Shown here in pieces: positions 43,303-53,898 of a stretch of 64,000 bases of DNA; positions within the stretch are counted from its first letter, which is position 1; the number at the start of each line of letters is the position of its first letter. Under the pieces are notes generated by a model. The model was not told where the DNA came from and made no database searches. It saw only the letters and a list, made by a program, of their open reading frames with translations. A program made the position numbers and the translations under genes. Origin of the DNA: Pseudoalteromonas sp. T1lg48 (GTDB lineage Bacteria; Pseudomonadota; Gammaproteobacteria; Enterobacterales; Alteromonadaceae); assembly GCF_002964785.1 (NCBI RefSeq), contig NZ_PQCC01000022.1, forward strand, positions 32,080 to 96,079. The letters are read 5' to 3'.

Positions 43303-44946
43303 TTATTGGCGATTAGTAAGGTAATACGCCATTAGTCCCTGCGTTGAACTATCGTGCTCCCCAACACGCTGAACCCGCAGCTCCGATTCGATATTTTTTG
43401 CTAATCCCTTGCCTAGTTCGACGCCCCATTGATCGAAGGAGCAAATCTCTAAGATGATCCCCTGCACAAAAATCTTATGTTCATACAAGGCGATTAAGCG
43501 TCCCAGTCCGCGCGCATCAACCTTATCTAAAATAATAGAGGTTGTTGGTCGATTACCCTGATGAATCTTATGGGCAACAAGCGCTTCTATTTGTTGTTCA
43601 TCAACACCCTTTTGCTGCAAGTCGGCGCGCACCTGTTCGGCATCGACGCCATTCATCATCGCCTCGCTTTGGGCGAAGAAGTTCGACATCAAGACATCAT
43701 GGTGCCCGTCAATGTCCGCTTGCGGTTGCACCGAAGCGATAAAGTCCGCCGGAACTATGGTCGTCCCCTGATGCAGATACTGGTAAAATGCATGTTGACC
43801 GTTAATGCCCGTCATCCCCCAGATCAGAGGAACCGTGGTATAAGGAACGGGCTCACCAGCAAAGTTTACCGCCTTACCATTACTTTCCATTTCTCCTTGC
43901 TGGAGATAAGCCGGCAACATATGCAGGGCCTGATCATAAGGCAAAATGGCCTGCGCGCGATGGTCTAAAAAGCTGGTATTCCAAACGCTCAACAACCCCA
44001 TTAATACCGGGATATTGGCGGCCAAAGGTGCTTGGCAAAAGTGTTCATCAATTTCAAATGCGCCGGCCAGTAACTCGGTAAAGGCCTCAAAGCCAAGATA
44101 CAAAGCGATAGGCAAACCTATCGCACTCCACATCGAAAAGCGACCACCAACCCAGTCCCACATGGTGAATACGTTTTCATCGGCAATGCCAAACGCTGCG
44201 GTCTTTTGCAAATTCGTGCTCACTGCCACAAAGTGTTTGGCCACGGCATCATCATTTGTTGCCGCCTCTTTTAACCAACGCACCGCAGTGGTGGCATTGG
44301 TCATGGTCTCCGACGTGGTAAAGGTTTTCGACGACACCACAAACAAGGTGGTTTCTGGGTTGAGCTGCTTCAATACCTGCGCTATCTGCACACCATCTAC
44401 GTTGGATACATAGTGAACTTGCAGGGTGTCATCGGCATAACTTGCCAGGGCTTCAGTGGCCATTTGCGGGCCTAAATTCGAGCCACCGACACCGATGCTC
44501 ACCACATCACGAATAGCCTTATTGCTATAACCACGCCATTGGCCGCTGCGCACCTTGTCGACAAACGCAGCCATTTTCGCCAGTTCTTTGTGTACCTGTT
44601 CAACGACATTAACGCCATCGACATCTATTGCCTGAGTACCCGGGTTACGTAATGCGGTATGCAACACCGCACGCTGCTCGGTGAAATTGATCTTGTCACC
44701 GGCAAACATTTTGTCGCGCCATTTCGGCAGATCACATTGCTCGGCAAGCTCAACCAGAGTGTCGCGCACTTGCTCGCTGACTAACTGCTTGGAGTAATCA
44801 AACAGCACCCCGGGAATGGCCAATGACAGCGTATCGAAACGACTGGGGTCGGCGGCAAACAGGTTTTTAAGGTGGGTATTTTTCAGCCCTTGCGCCTGCT
44901 CTTTCAGCGCTTGCCAGCTCGTTAATTGTGAACGACTTGCTACCAT
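43303..44946 (-). CDS. pgi: Glucose-6-phosphate isomerase
   Basis: Interconverts glucose 6-phosphate and fructose 6-phosphate. The 547-residue enzyme has VSIGVGGSNLGPQMA near residue 155, VVSSKTFTTSETMTNA, the WVGGRFSMWSAIGLPIAL signature and the C-terminal IALYEHKIFVQGIIL. It is divergent from the LacI-family gene, with two LacI-type operators in the gap, which suggests control by sugar. It is not in the same gene block as zwf-pgl but on the same strand. Confidence 0.97.
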   Translation of the reverse strand: MVASRSQLTSWQALKEQAQGLKNTHLKNLFAADPSRFDTLSLAIPGVLFDYSKQLVSEQVRDTLVELAEQCDLPKWRDKMFAGDKINFTEQRAVLHTALRNPGTQAIDVDGVNVVEQVHKELAKMAAFVDKVRSGQWRGYSNKAIRDVVSIGVGGSNLGPQMATEALASYADDTLQVHYVSNVDGVQIAQVLKQLNPETTLFVVSSKTFTTSETMTNATTAVRWLKEAATNDDAVAKHFVAVSTNLQKTAAFGIADENVFTMWDWVGGRFSMWSAIGLPIALYLGFEAFTELLAGAFEIDEHFCQAPLAANIPVLMGLLSVWNTSFLDHRAQAILPYDQALHMLPAYLQQGEMESNGKAVNFAGEPVPYTTVPLIWGMTGINGQHAFYQYLHQGTTIVPADFIASVQPQADIDGHHDVLMSNFFAQSEAMMNGVDAEQVRADLQQKGVDEQQIEALVAHKIHQGNRPTTSIILDKVDARGLGRLIALYEHKIFVQGIILEICSFDQWGVELGKGLAKNIESELRVQRVGEHDSSTQGLMAYYLTNRQ

Positions 44947-45109
44947 TGTTAATTCCTTATATTTCTAACTAGACTAATAGGTTCTCGCGGTCCCTGACCA
45001 CGAATCGACTCACTCTCACTGCATTTTTCTCTATTTTTGTGAAAGTTCGAGGACAAACCCACCAATCTTGCAATTTAAACTGCCATTGGAGGTAAACGTT
45101 AAGTTAAAA

Positions 45110-45123
45110 TGACAACGCTGTCA
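45110..45123. promoter_or_regulatory. LacI-type operator 1 (pgi/lacI region)
   Basis: TGACAACGCTGTCA, identical over 14 bp to the site upstream of the TonB receptor. It is about 164 bp upstream of the pgi start. Confidence 0.8.
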
Positions 45124-45174
45124 AACGGCTAATTTTAAATTTTATGAGCGGATCATAGCGCATATTTTCGTCCT

Positions 45175-45188
45175 TGACACCGGTATCA
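45175..45188. promoter_or_regulatory. LacI-type operator 2 (pgi/lacI region)
   Basis: TGACACCGGTATCA is a related palindrome with central CG. Its centre is 65 bp from operator 1, about six helical turns, which would suit looping by a LacI-family dimer pair (inference). Confidence 0.65.
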
Positions 45189-45470
45189 TTAGGAAAAATT
45201 AAAATTTTCTCTGCTAATTATTCATAACTTTAGATACACTCAATGAAAAATTGACCTAGAGTCATTTTTATGTGCAAACAGCAGCAGGTGTTTGGCAAGT
45301 CAACTTAACTTGACTTGACTCAGTTCGGCGAACATAGCATTGGCGCGCCCATATCTGGCAAACCGATACAAACCGCTGTGTTCTGTGTCATCTAGGTCAC
45401 TAATTAGATAAGCTAATTAGGCCACTAATACGGGCACCGCATAGCGCTGCCGAGATAATAAGAAACGCTC

Positions 45471-46502
45471 ATGAAAGTAACCATCAATGACGTTGCGAAA
45501 CTGGCCGGGGTGTCAATGAAAACGGTTTCGCGGGTAATTAATAACGAGCCTTCGGTACGCAAAAAAACCCATGATTTAGTTATGGCCGCGGTCAAAGAGC
45601 TTAATTATCAGCCCAACCTTGCTGCCCGTAACCTTGCCGGAACTTCCTCCTACGCCATAGGCTTAGTCTATGACAACCCCAATGCCTATTATGTAATAGA
45701 CATGCAAAACGGTGTTTTATCTCGTTGCCGACAAGAAGGGTATGAGCTGGTGATCCACCCCTGCAGCTATGCCGACGACAATATGAAAAACGAGCTCAAA
45801 ACCATGATCCGCCGCTCCCGTATTGCAGGACTGGTGCTCACTCCTCCGTTGTCGGAGCAACAGGACCTTATCGACGAGCTGGATGAGATGAATATGCACT
45901 ATGTGCGCATTCTTTCTGGTCGCGGCGATAACAACGACAACAGCTCCTGTATTTATGTAAATGACTTTGCTGCGGCCTATGAGATCACCACTCACCTGTT
46001 GCAACTAGGCCATAAAAACATTGCCTTTATTTGTGGTGATCAGGGACACAAATCCACCGCGGAGCGATTGGCTGGGTACCAGCAAGCGTTGGCCGATCAT
46101 CATATTGAAGCACGCGAAGGCTTGCTATACCGTGGCGAATACTCCTTTGAGTCTGGCGTCGAGGGCGCTAAAGAGCTACTTAAAGACGGTAATACCCTGG
46201 GCATCACCGCGGTGATGGGTGGTAACGATGAAATCGCCGCAGGCGCCTTGTTTGCAGCCCGGTTAATGAATATTGCCATTCCCGGTGAATTGGCCATTAC
46301 CGGCTTTGAAGACTCGCCCTTCTCCAAGCAAACCTGGCCCAAGCTGACCACCGCCCATCAGGACAATGACGAGATCTCCCAACATGCGGCGCGACTTTTG
46401 TTTAGCAAAACCCGAGGAGCGCGCAACCAGGACAAAGACATCTGCCGTATCTTCACCCCAAGTTTGGTGATCCGCGGCAGCTCCGACGCTGAAACCGCCT
46501 AA
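45471..46502 (+). CDS. LacI-family transcriptional regulator
   Basis: DNA-binding repressor of 343 residues. The N-terminal helix-turn-helix is TINDVAKLAGVSMKTVSRVIN (residues 3-23) with hinge QPNLAARNLAG. A periplasmic-binding-protein-like sensor domain follows (YAIGLVYDNPNAYYV, GHKNIAFICGDQ, ITGFEDSPFSKQTWP). It is divergent from pgi, with candidate operators between, so autoregulation and control of pgi are likely. The same operator near the TonB receptor and halogenase suggests a sugar regulon. The effector is unknown; a sugar phosphate or a disaccharide is plausible. Confidence 0.93.
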   Translation: MKVTINDVAKLAGVSMKTVSRVINNEPSVRKKTHDLVMAAVKELNYQPNLAARNLAGTSSYAIGLVYDNPNAYYVIDMQNGVLSRCRQEGYELVIHPCSYADDNMKNELKTMIRRSRIAGLVLTPPLSEQQDLIDELDEMNMHYVRILSGRGDNNDNSSCIYVNDFAAAYEITTHLLQLGHKNIAFICGDQGHKSTAERLAGYQQALADHHIEAREGLLYRGEYSFESGVEGAKELLKDGNTLGITAVMGGNDEIAAGALFAARLMNIAIPGELAITGFEDSPFSKQTWPKLTTAHQDNDEISQHAARLLFSKTRGARNQDKDICRIFTPSLVIRGSSDAETA

Positions 46503-46619
46503 GCAAAGACGATGGCGGCCACAACGCCGCCACAATATCGTGAATGACCATCGCAACTGTTGTGAAATGACCGAGAAATAAGGATAATAGTTCGGTTCTT
46601 TTCAGCTTCTTGGGTGCCT

Positions 46620-47201
46620 ATGACGGAATATCTCTTACTGCTTGTCAGTACCGTATTGGTCAACAATTTCGTATTAGTACAGTTTTTGGGTCTGTGCCCC
46701 TTTATGGGTGTATCTAGCAAGTTGGATACCGCCGTTGGCATGTCGTTGGCCACCACCTTTGTACTAACCCTGGCCTCCGTCACTAGTTACCTGGTGAATC
46801 AATATATCCTGCTGCCTTTAGAGCTGACTTTTTTGCGCACCATGAGCTTTATCTTGGTGATCGCGGTCGTAGTGCAGTTTACCGAAATGGTAGTGCAAAA
46901 AACCTCGCCAACGCTGTACCGCTTGCTCGGTATCTTCTTACCCCTGATCACCACCAACTGTGCCGTGCTTGGGGTGGCATTATTAAATATCAAAGAGCAG
47001 CATAGTTTTGTCGAGTCGGCCGTCTACGGCTTCGGCGCTGCCGTGGGCTTTTCTCTGGTGTTGGTGCTGTTCGCCGCGATGCGTGAGCGCTTGGCCGGTG
47101 CCGATGTGCCGGTGCCCTTTAAAGGGGCGGCCATTGCCATGGTCACCGCCGGATTAATGTCGATGGCCTTTATGGGCTTTAGCGGATTAGTTAAGTTTTA
47201 A
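46620..47201 (+). CDS. rsxA: Electron transport complex subunit RsxA (RnfA)
   Basis: Inner-membrane subunit of the Rnf/Rsx complex, which couples electron flow between NADH and ferredoxin-like carriers to ion movement; in E. coli it keeps SoxR reduced. The 193-residue product has six hydrophobic segments and the family motif [21 protein letters not shown] at 46620 (MTEYLLL) is chosen over GTG at 46614 because it matches the E. coli start. Its stop overlaps the rsxB start (TAATG). Confidence 0.95.
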   Translation: MTEYLLLLVSTVLVNNFVLVQFLGLCPFMGVSSKLDTAVGMSLATTFVLTLASVTSYLVNQYILLPLELTFLRTMSFILVIAVVVQFTEMVVQKTSPTLYRLLGIFLPLITTNCAVLGVALLNIKEQHSFVESAVYGFGAAVGFSLVLVLFAAMRERLAGADVPVPFKGAAIAMVTAGLMSMAFMGFSGLVKF

Positions 47202-47758
47202 TGATGATTTTATTTTACGCCCTTTGTGCAGTGGGCATCCTAGCGTTAGTGTTCGGCGTAATCCTCGGCTTTGCCGCGGTACGCTTTCGCGTTGAAAGCG
47301 ACCCCATTGTCGAGCAAATTGATGCCATTTTGCCGCAAACCCAATGTGGTCAGTGCGGCTATCCCGGATGTCGTCCCTATGCGGAAGCCATCGCCAATGG
47401 TGATGAGGTCAACAAGTGCCCACCAGGCGGTGATGCCACGGTCAAAAAATTAGCGGACCTTATGGGCGTAGAAGCAACCCCGTTAGCCGGTGGTGAGCAG
47501 GCCGAACCAGAGAAAAAAGTAGCCTATATTCGCGAAGACGAATGTATTGGCTGTACCAAATGTATTCAGGCCTGTCCGGTCGATGCCATAGTCGGCGCCA
47601 CACGACAGATGCACACGGTACTCATTGATGAATGTACCGGTTGTGATCTCTGTGTCGACCCTTGCCCAGTGGATTGCATCGACATGGTGCCTGTGGCACA
47701 AACCAAGCAAACGTGGAAATGGCAGTTGCAAGCCATCCCCGTGACACAAATTGATTAA
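47201..47758 (+). CDS. rsxB: Electron transport complex subunit RsxB (RnfB)
   Basis: Fe-S subunit of the Rsx complex, 185 residues. An N-terminal membrane anchor ([21 protein letters not shown]) is followed by a CGQCGYPGC cluster site, and then two ferredoxin-type [4Fe-4S] motifs, [16 protein letters not shown] and [16 protein letters not shown]. Start overlaps the rsxA stop. A second Met immediately follows the first, so the start could be 47204. Confidence 0.95.
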   Translation: MMILFYALCAVGILALVFGVILGFAAVRFRVESDPIVEQIDAILPQTQCGQCGYPGCRPYAEAIANGDEVNKCPPGGDATVKKLADLMGVEATPLAGGEQAEPEKKVAYIREDECIGCTKCIQACPVDAIVGATRQMHTVLIDECTGCDLCVDPCPVDCIDMVPVAQTKQTWKWQLQAIPVTQID

Positions 47759-47766
47759 GAGGTGCA

Positions 47767-50145
47767 GTGTTGGACTCTTTATTAGCTCGAATTAGTCGCG
47801 GACAACTATGGCCCAGCCCTGGTGGCGTGCACCCACCGGTGAACAAAAGCCAGTCAAACTCGCTGCCCATCCATATTTTGCCACTGCCACCACGTTTAGT
47901 TTTACCTGTAAAACAACATATCGGTGCTCAGGGACACCTGCTGGTAAATGTTCATGAGCAGGTACTTAAGGGTCAGGCGTTAACCAAACCTCATGCCAAC
48001 TGGTCGGTACCGGTGCATGCACCTACGTCCGGTCGCATCATCGATATTACCCCAATGCCTTCGGCTCACCCATCGGCATTGCCGGAGCTCAGCATTATTA
48101 TCGAACCCGATGGCGAAGACCGTTGGTGTGAGTTAGTGCCCCACCCTAACTACCGCGAGCTGACTGCAGAGCGCTTGGTAGACATACTGCATTTTGCCGG
48201 TATTTCAGGCATGGGCGGCGCTGGCTTCCCGACCTATATTAAGGCCTCAACCAAGCAACAAATCGATGTGCTGATCATTAATGGCGCCGAATGCGAGCCC
48301 TATATCAGCGCCGATGATGTGCTGATGCAAGCGCACAGTGAGGAAATCGTTCGCGGTATCGAGGTATTGCGCCATCTGTTGCAACCCAAGCTCACTCTTA
48401 TCGCTATCGAAGACGACAAACCCAAGGCGATAGCAGCCATGGAGCAGGCCTGTGCCAATATTGACGATATGCAGGTACGCGCCATCCCCACCAAGTACCC
48501 ATCCGGGGGGGAAAAACAGCTAATCCAAATTTTAACGTCAAAAGAAGTGCCTGCCGGCGGTATCCCCGCCGATATCGGCGTGCTGGTGCAAAACGTTGGC
48601 ACCATGTACGCGATCCAGCAGGCGGTAGAGCTGGGTAAGCCACTTATTGAGCGTGTGGTCACAGTTACCGGCGACACGCTGGCCGAACAGCGAAACGTTT
48701 GGGCTTTACTGGGTACCGAGGTAAAACACCTGTTGACACAGCAAGGCTTCACCCCTGAGCCGATGCAAAGGGTGATCATGGGCGGTCCCATGATGGGCTT
48801 TACCCTACCCACGGTGCGCATTCCCGTGGTGAAAACCACTAACTGTATTTTGGCTCCAAGCGAAGCAGAAATGCCAATGCCTGGCGAAGAGCGCGCCTGT
48901 ATTCGCTGCAGCGCCTGTGCCGACGCCTGCCCGGCCTCTCTGTTGCCGCAGCAGCTACAATGGTTTGCCAAAACCAAGGAATACAAAAAGCTCGAAGAGC
49001 ACCAGTTATTTGATTGCATCGAGTGCGGTGCCTGTGCCTATGTCTGCCCCAGCGAAATTCCACTGGTGCAGTATTATCGTGTGGCCAAAGCGGAAATTCG
49101 CGAGCAGCAAATCGAACAGATCAAATCAGAGCGCGCCAAGGAGCGCTTTGAGGCCCGCAAAGAGCGCTTGGAGCGTGAACAAGAAGAGCGCCGTAACCGC
49201 CATAAGCGCCCTCGTCGCAGCACAGAGCAAGACAGTCAAAGCAAAGAGAAGGTGGCCGAGGCGCTGGCGCGAGTAAAACGCAAGCAAGCAGACAAGAGCG
49301 ATGACAAAGACAAGGTCGCCGCTGCCATTGCCCGAGCGAAAGCGAAAAAGGCCGGCGAGCAACTTGAGCCGGATAACAGTGACGTAGCGCAGGAGCGCGC
49401 CGCACGCAAAGAACAGGCACGCCTGTATAAAGAGCAAAAGCAACAATCGGGCACCTCTGAGCCGGATGCAAAAGACGATAAAAAAGCCGCTGTGGCCGCA
49501 GCTATCGCTCGTGCCAAAGCAAAAAAAGCGGCGCAAGCCGAAGACGCTGACGCACCGGCGCAGGACGATAAAAAGGCCGCTGTAGCCGCAGCCATAGCTC
49601 GCGCCAAAGCAAAAAAGGCGGCGCAAGCCAAAGACGCCGATGCGCCAGCGCAGGACGATAAAAAGGCCGCCGTAGCCGCTGCCATAGCTCGTGCCAAAGC
49701 GAAGAAAGCGGCCAAGGCAGCCGAAGCCGGCGATACCCAGGCCGAAACAAGCGGTGATGTAACCACACCTGCGCCAGAGCAATCTCCTGAGGATAAAAAG
49801 AAAGCGGCCGTCGCAGCGGCGATCGCACGGGCTAAAGCGAAGAAGGCAGCGCAAGCCGCGGCCGAGCCTCCGACTGAGCAATATGCAGACGCTGACACGG
49901 CATCGTCAGAGGCGCAATCGCCCGAAGAAAAGAAAAAAGCTGCGGTTGCTGCGGCGATAGCCCGCGCCAAAGCGAAGAAAGCGGCCAAGGCAGCCGAAGC
50001 TGGCGATGACACAAACCCGCCTGCACCAGAGCAGTCTCCCGAAGATAAAAAGAAAGCGGCCGTCGCAGCCGCTATCGCTCGCGCCAAGGCCAAAAAAGCC
50101 GCCCGTGACGCGGCCAATAACTCAGATGATGAGGATCCCTCATGA
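47767..50145 (+). CDS. rsxC: Electron transport complex subunit RsxC (RnfC) with Ala/Lys repeat tail
   Basis: Peripheral NADH-, FMN- and Fe-S-binding subunit, 792 residues. The NADH/FMN region has [16 protein letters not shown] and [10 protein letters not shown]. Two [4Fe-4S] sites are [17 protein letters not shown] and [21 protein letters not shown] near residue 420. The tail after about residue 510 is a repeat region: [18 protein letters not shown] occurs six times, with one degenerate copy first. E. coli RsxC also has an extended repeat tail. The start is GTG at 47767 or TTG at 47770; the AGAGG site fits TTG slightly better. Confidence 0.94.
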   Translation: MLDSLLARISRGQLWPSPGGVHPPVNKSQSNSLPIHILPLPPRLVLPVKQHIGAQGHLLVNVHEQVLKGQALTKPHANWSVPVHAPTSGRIIDITPMPSAHPSALPELSIIIEPDGEDRWCELVPHPNYRELTAERLVDILHFAGISGMGGAGFPTYIKASTKQQIDVLIINGAECEPYISADDVLMQAHSEEIVRGIEVLRHLLQPKLTLIAIEDDKPKAIAAMEQACANIDDMQVRAIPTKYPSGGEKQLIQILTSKEVPAGGIPADIGVLVQNVGTMYAIQQAVELGKPLIERVVTVTGDTLAEQRNVWALLGTEVKHLLTQQGFTPEPMQRVIMGGPMMGFTLPTVRIPVVKTTNCILAPSEAEMPMPGEERACIRCSACADACPASLLPQQLQWFAKTKEYKKLEEHQLFDCIECGACAYVCPSEIPLVQYYRVAKAEIREQQIEQIKSERAKERFEARKERLEREQEERRNRHKRPRRSTEQDSQSKEKVAEALARVKRKQADKSDDKDKVAAAIARAKAKKAGEQLEPDNSDVAQERAARKEQARLYKEQKQQSGTSEPDAKDDKKAAVAAAIARAKAKKAAQAEDADAPAQDDKKAAVAAAIARAKAKKAAQAKDADAPAQDDKKAAVAAAIARAKAKKAAKAAEAGDTQAETSGDVTTPAPEQSPEDKKKAAVAAAIARAKAKKAAQAAAEPPTEQYADADTASSEAQSPEEKKKAAVAAAIARAKAKKAAKAAEAGDDTNPPAPEQSPEDKKKAAVAAAIARAKAKKAARDAANNSDDEDPS
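49290..50110 (+). repeat. In-frame tandem repeats in rsxC
   Basis: Six near-identical copies of the 18-residue unit [18 protein letters not shown] plus a degenerate first copy, separated by acidic spacers of 10-30 residues. The first two spacers are almost identical ([24 protein letters not shown]), a sign of recent duplication. The repeats also create long spurious open frames on the minus strand. Confidence 0.9.
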
Positions 50146-51200
50146 AGCTCAATATGATGAGTTCACCTTATAAGCACAGCCACAAATCGCTCACCACAGT
50201 GATGCTGATGGTGGCCCTAGCAGCAGTGCCGGGAATATTGGCACAATGCTACTTTTTTGGTACCGGGGTGCTGATCCAACTGGTGTTAGCCCTGGTGTGT
50301 GTCACCCTGTTTGAAGCCGGTGTGCTGTATTTGCGCGGCCGCCCAGTCTGGCATACCCTGCAAGACGGCAGTGCCTGGTTGACGGGGCTGTTATTGGCGG
50401 TAAGTATTCCGCCATTAGCACCTTGGTGGGTGATAGTGCTCGGCTGCTTCTTCGCCATCGTGTTTGTAAAGCAGCTTTATGGTGGTTTGGGCGGCAACCT
50501 CTTTAATCCGGCCATGGCGGGCTATGTATTGCTGCTGGTGTCTTTCCCTGTGCAAATGACCTCCTGGTTACCGCCGGCGGAGTTAATGCACCATCAAGTT
50601 AGCCTAGTCGATGAGCTGGCCATGATTTTTAGTAACTACACTCAAAGCGGATACAGCTTAGAGCAACTGCGCTCCAACGTAGATGGCATTACCATGGCCA
50701 CCCCCTTGGATACCTTACGGACCGATGTCAGCCATGGTTTGACCGTGGCCGAGAGCATGACAAAGCCTGTTTTTACCGAGACCGCCGGCTTGGGTTGGCA
50801 ATGGGTTAACGCCGCTTATTTACTTGGTGGCTTGTTGTTACTGCAACAGCGGGTGATCAATTGGCACATTCCGGTGGCCATGCTCGGTGCCCTGTCGCTG
50901 TGTGCCAGCATCGGCTATATCTTCGATTCGGGCAATCAACCCGGCTTAGCATTTCATCTGCTTAGCGGAGCCACCATGCTGGGTGCCTTTTTCATCGCCA
51001 CGGATCCGGTGTCAGCATCCACGACTAATCGCGGTCGCCTGATTTACGGCGCCGCCATCGGCGTAATCGTCTACCTGATCCGCAGCTTCGGTGGCTATCC
51101 GGATGCGGTGGCTTTTGCCGTACTCTTGATGAACATGGCGGTACCTCTGATTGACCATTACACACAACCACGCACCTATGGGCATGGAGCAAAATCATGA
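50142..51200 (+). CDS. rsxD: Electron transport complex subunit RsxD (RnfD)
   Basis: Membrane subunit with covalent FMN, 352 residues and about nine hydrophobic segments. The motif [20 protein letters not shown] near residue 270 holds the Thr that carries FMN in RnfD proteins. It overlaps rsxC by 4 bp (ATGA) and rsxG by 4 bp, so it is translationally coupled on both sides. Confidence 0.95.
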   Translation: MKLNMMSSPYKHSHKSLTTVMLMVALAAVPGILAQCYFFGTGVLIQLVLALVCVTLFEAGVLYLRGRPVWHTLQDGSAWLTGLLLAVSIPPLAPWWVIVLGCFFAIVFVKQLYGGLGGNLFNPAMAGYVLLLVSFPVQMTSWLPPAELMHHQVSLVDELAMIFSNYTQSGYSLEQLRSNVDGITMATPLDTLRTDVSHGLTVAESMTKPVFTETAGLGWQWVNAAYLLGGLLLLQQRVINWHIPVAMLGALSLCASIGYIFDSGNQPGLAFHLLSGATMLGAFFIATDPVSASTTNRGRLIYGAAIGVIVYLIRSFGGYPDAVAFAVLLMNMAVPLIDHYTQPRTYGHGAKS

Positions 51201-51838
51201 TTGTCTCATCTATGGTCAAAAATGGCGCTATTTTGACGGCCTTCGCGTTGGTGACAACCGGTGCGGTTACCTTGGTACAGCAGTTCACCGCGCCTAAGAT
51301 TGCCATCCAAGAGAAAAAACAACTACAGGGTCTGCTGCATCAGGTACTGCCCGAGTCCGCCTATGATAACGAGTTGTATCTTGACTGCACCCAGGTACGC
51401 AGTCAGGAGCTGGGGCCACATCCTAGCTACACGGTCTACCGGGCACGCAAGCAAGGTGAGGTGGTGGCCTTAGTGATGCAAAGCACGGCACCGAATGGCT
51501 ACAGCGGCAATATCGAGCTGCTCAGCGCTATCTACCCCGACGGTAAGGTTGCGGGCGTGCGTGTAACCAAACACAACGAAACCCCAGGACTCGGCGATAA
51601 GATTGAAGCCAAACGCAGTAACTGGATCAACAGCTTTAGTTCTCAGCAGGTGCGCAGCCAGGACGACCGCCGTTGGGCGGTGAAAAAAGACGGCGGTACC
51701 TTTGATCAGTTTACCGGGGCCACCATAACCCCGCGCGCCGTGGTCGGTGCGGTAAAAAACACCGTCCTTTATGCACAGCATAATTTCAACACCCTGGCCC
51801 AAGCGGACAATAGCTGCAACCCGGGAGAGTCATCATGA
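51197..51838 (+). CDS. rsxG: Electron transport complex subunit RsxG (RnfG)
   Basis: FMN-binding subunit with an N-terminal membrane anchor ([17 protein letters not shown]) and a periplasmic domain, 213 residues. The flavinylation motif is [12 protein letters not shown] with acceptor Thr176. The preceding ETPGLGDKI is family-typical. It overlaps rsxD and rsxE by 4 bp each. Confidence 0.95.
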   Translation: MIVSSMVKNGAILTAFALVTTGAVTLVQQFTAPKIAIQEKKQLQGLLHQVLPESAYDNELYLDCTQVRSQELGPHPSYTVYRARKQGEVVALVMQSTAPNGYSGNIELLSAIYPDGKVAGVRVTKHNETPGLGDKIEAKRSNWINSFSSQQVRSQDDRRWAVKKDGGTFDQFTGATITPRAVVGAVKNTVLYAQHNFNTLAQADNSCNPGESS

Positions 51839-52536
51839 GTGATTACAAAACCCTTTTTAAAGACGGTGTCTGGGCTAATAACCCGGCCCTAGTGCAACTG
51901 CTTGGCCTGTGTCCGCTGCTGGCGGTGAGCAGCACCATCACCAATGCTCTCGGGCTTGGCATAGCCACCCTGTTGGTATTAGTGGGTTCAAATGTCACCG
52001 TGTCCCTGGTACGCAACTGGGTGCCAAAAGACATACGTATTCCCGTATTTGTTATGATCATTGCCGCCTTCGTCACCATCATTCAATTGTTGATGAATGC
52101 CTTTACCTTCGGCCTGTATCAATCACTGGGGATTTTCATTCCCTTGATCGTAACCAACTGCGCCATTATCGGTCGTGCCGAGGCATTTGCTTCAAAGAAT
52201 AACGCCCTGCTCAGCGCCTGGGATGGCTTGATGATGGGCTTTGGTTTTGCACTGATTTTGTGTGTCCTTGGCGCCATGCGCGAATTGATTGGCCAAGGCA
52301 CCTTGTTCGATGGGGCCGACCTGCTACTGGGGCCCTGGGCACAGAGCCTGCGCATGGACATCATTCATTTTGATCATCAATTTTTGCTGGCCATCTTACC
52401 CCCAGGTGCCTTTATCGGTTTGGGCTTGCTGATTGCCGCTAAAAACCTGATTGACGCGCAGTTAAAGGCGAAACAACTGGCACCGAATGTCGAGCAGGTG
52501 AAAGGGCCTCGAGCTCGGGTCACCAGCTTAGACTAG
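51835..52536 (+). CDS. rsxE: Electron transport complex subunit RsxE (RnfE)
   Basis: Inner-membrane subunit related to RsxA, 233 residues with six hydrophobic segments. It has [20 protein letters not shown] near the N-terminus and [21 protein letters not shown] in the middle, typical of RnfE. It is the last rsx gene and lies 38 bp before nth, the usual order in gammaproteobacteria. Confidence 0.95.
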   Translation: MSDYKTLFKDGVWANNPALVQLLGLCPLLAVSSTITNALGLGIATLLVLVGSNVTVSLVRNWVPKDIRIPVFVMIIAAFVTIIQLLMNAFTFGLYQSLGIFIPLIVTNCAIIGRAEAFASKNNALLSAWDGLMMGFGFALILCVLGAMRELIGQGTLFDGADLLLGPWAQSLRMDIIHFDHQFLLAILPPGAFIGLGLLIAAKNLIDAQLKAKQLAPNVEQVKGPRARVTSLD

Positions 52537-52574
52537 CGCTCGGCGGCGCAGCTTAACAACCATAAGGGCAGAAC

Positions 52575-53207
52575 ATGAATAAAGAAAAACGACGCCTGAT
52601 TTTAGAGCGTTTACGCGAAGCCAATCCTCATCCAGAAACAGAGCTGGAATACAGCTCGCCGTTTGAGCTGCTGGTTGCCGTTACCTTGTCTGCGCAGGCT
52701 ACGGATGTGGGCGTTAACAAAGCCACCCGCAAGCTTTTTCCACGCGCCAATACGCCACAAGCGATTCTTGATTTAGGCCTAGAAGAGTTGCGCGAAGCCA
52801 TTAAAACCATCGGCCTGTTCAACTCTAAAGCCAATAATGTCTACAAAATGTGCCAAATTCTGGTTGAGCAGCATGGCGGCGAAGTACCGGAAAATCGCGA
52901 GGCCTTAGAAGCCCTTCCCGGCGTAGGCAGAAAAACCGCCAACGTGGTCCTTAACACCGCCTTTGGCTGGCCGACCATAGCCGTGGACACCCATATCTTT
53001 CGCGTTTCCAACCGTACCAAGTTTGCCATGGGTAAAGACGTGGTGGCGGTTGAGCAAAAGCTGGAAAAAGTGGTGCCCAAAGAGTTTAAGGTCGATGTGC
53101 ACCACTGGCTTATTCTCCATGGCCGTTACACCTGTGTGGCGCGTAAACCGCGCTGTGGTAGCTGTATTATCGAAGACCTATGTGAATTTAAGTACAAGAC
53201 CGAATAG
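52575..53207 (+). CDS. nth: Endonuclease III
   Basis: DNA glycosylase/AP lyase that removes oxidised pyrimidines. The 210-residue protein has the helix-hairpin-helix LPGVGRKTANVVLN with catalytic Lys120, and catalytic Asp138 in VDTHIFRVSNR. The C-terminal cluster is Cys-X6-Cys-X2-Cys-X5-Cys (CVARKPRCGSCIIEDLC). It follows the rsx genes and probably shares their transcript. It ends 43 bp before a convergent gene. Confidence 0.97.
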   Translation: MNKEKRRLILERLREANPHPETELEYSSPFELLVAVTLSAQATDVGVNKATRKLFPRANTPQAILDLGLEELREAIKTIGLFNSKANNVYKMCQILVEQHGGEVPENREALEALPGVGRKTANVVLNTAFGWPTIAVDTHIFRVSNRTKFAMGKDVVAVEQKLEKVVPKEFKVDVHHWLILHGRYTCVARKPRCGSCIIEDLCEFKYKTE

Positions 53208-53250
53208 CTCAATAAAAAGCTTAGTAGCGGCAATCGTCAGGCCCTTTTCA

Positions 53251-53898
53251 CTAATCCAGCTCGGTGAGTCCCAAACTGATCGCCGCTTTAATCAAGCCGG
53301 CAAGATCATGAATGCCTAGCCTGTTCATAATTGAGCTGCGGTGAGCCTCAACGGTTTTTAAACTGACATTGAGTTGGTTAGCGATGTACTTGGACGAGTG
53401 CCCTTCTGCCACTAATTGCAATACCTGCCTTTGCCGCGGTGTAAGCAGCTCTTCTTGCTCCGCATCCATGTACTCTAAAACATCTTCTACGGCCTGGGCA
53501 CAAATGCCTTTTGATAAATAGCGCTCATGCTTCATCACCGAATTAATGGCCACCAGCAACTCTTCAAAGGCAGAGTCTTTCAACACATAGCCATTGGCCC
53601 CGTTGAGCCAGGCTCGGGCAACATACTTTGGCCAGTGATGCATGGAGAGCATGATTATTTTGCCCTTGAATCCCGCCTTTCGTGCACTGGCAACCACATC
53701 CAAACCATTCATCGTTGGCAGCGTTACATCCAGCAGGGCCAATGCAGGCCGCTGTTCGAGGATCAACGCCAGCGCGCCATCGCCGGACCCAGTTTCCAGC
53801 ACGGGGATCTCTGGAAATTGTTGTTGAATCAAGCTCTTTAAACCCGAGCGTACCAATTCATGATCATCCGCCATGACCAAGCTTTCTATCGCTGTCAT
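53251..53898 (-). CDS. NarL/LuxR-type response regulator
   Basis: Two-component regulator of 215 residues. The receiver domain has Asp11-Asp12, phospho-acceptor Asp57 (LLDVTLPTMNG) and YVLKDS with the conserved Lys. The DNA-binding domain at about 145-210 is of LuxR type (LTPRQRQVLQLVAEGHSSKYIANQLNVSLKTVEAH, given in two parts: LTPRQRQVLQLVAEG and LNVSLKTVEAHRSS). It overlaps the kinase stop by 4 bp (ATGA), so they form one system. Likely targets include the divergent subtilase beside the kinase (inference). Confidence 0.94.
   Translation of the reverse strand: MTAIESLVMADDHELVRSGLKSLIQQQFPEIPVLETGSGDGALALILEQRPALALLDVTLPTMNGLDVVASARKAGFKGKIIMLSMHHWPKYVARAWLNGANGYVLKDSAFEELLVAINSVMKHERYLSKGICAQAVEDVLEYMDAEQEELLTPRQRQVLQLVAEGHSSKYIANQLNVSLKTVEAHRSSIMNRLGIHDLAGLIKAAISLGLTELD

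Larger units (their letters stand above)
44947..45470. other. Regulatory region between pgi and the LacI-family gene
   Basis: A 524-bp gap. Two LacI-type operators lie at 45110-45123 and 45175-45188. A further inverted repeat TGAC-CTAGA-GTCA is near 45252, and CTAATTAG occurs twice near 45400-45420. The gap must contain promoters for both genes. Confidence 0.55.

Noticed and set aside
49470..50103. Regular repeats that could be read as a CRISPR array.
   Set aside because: They are in frame, encode a constant helix and lie within rsxC; spacers are not unique and no cas gene is near.
49126..50117. Long open frames on the minus strand opposite rsxC (up to 293 codons).
   Set aside because: They mirror the Ala/Lys repeat region and give low-complexity Ala/Phe/Leu-rich products; the plus-strand gene is certain.
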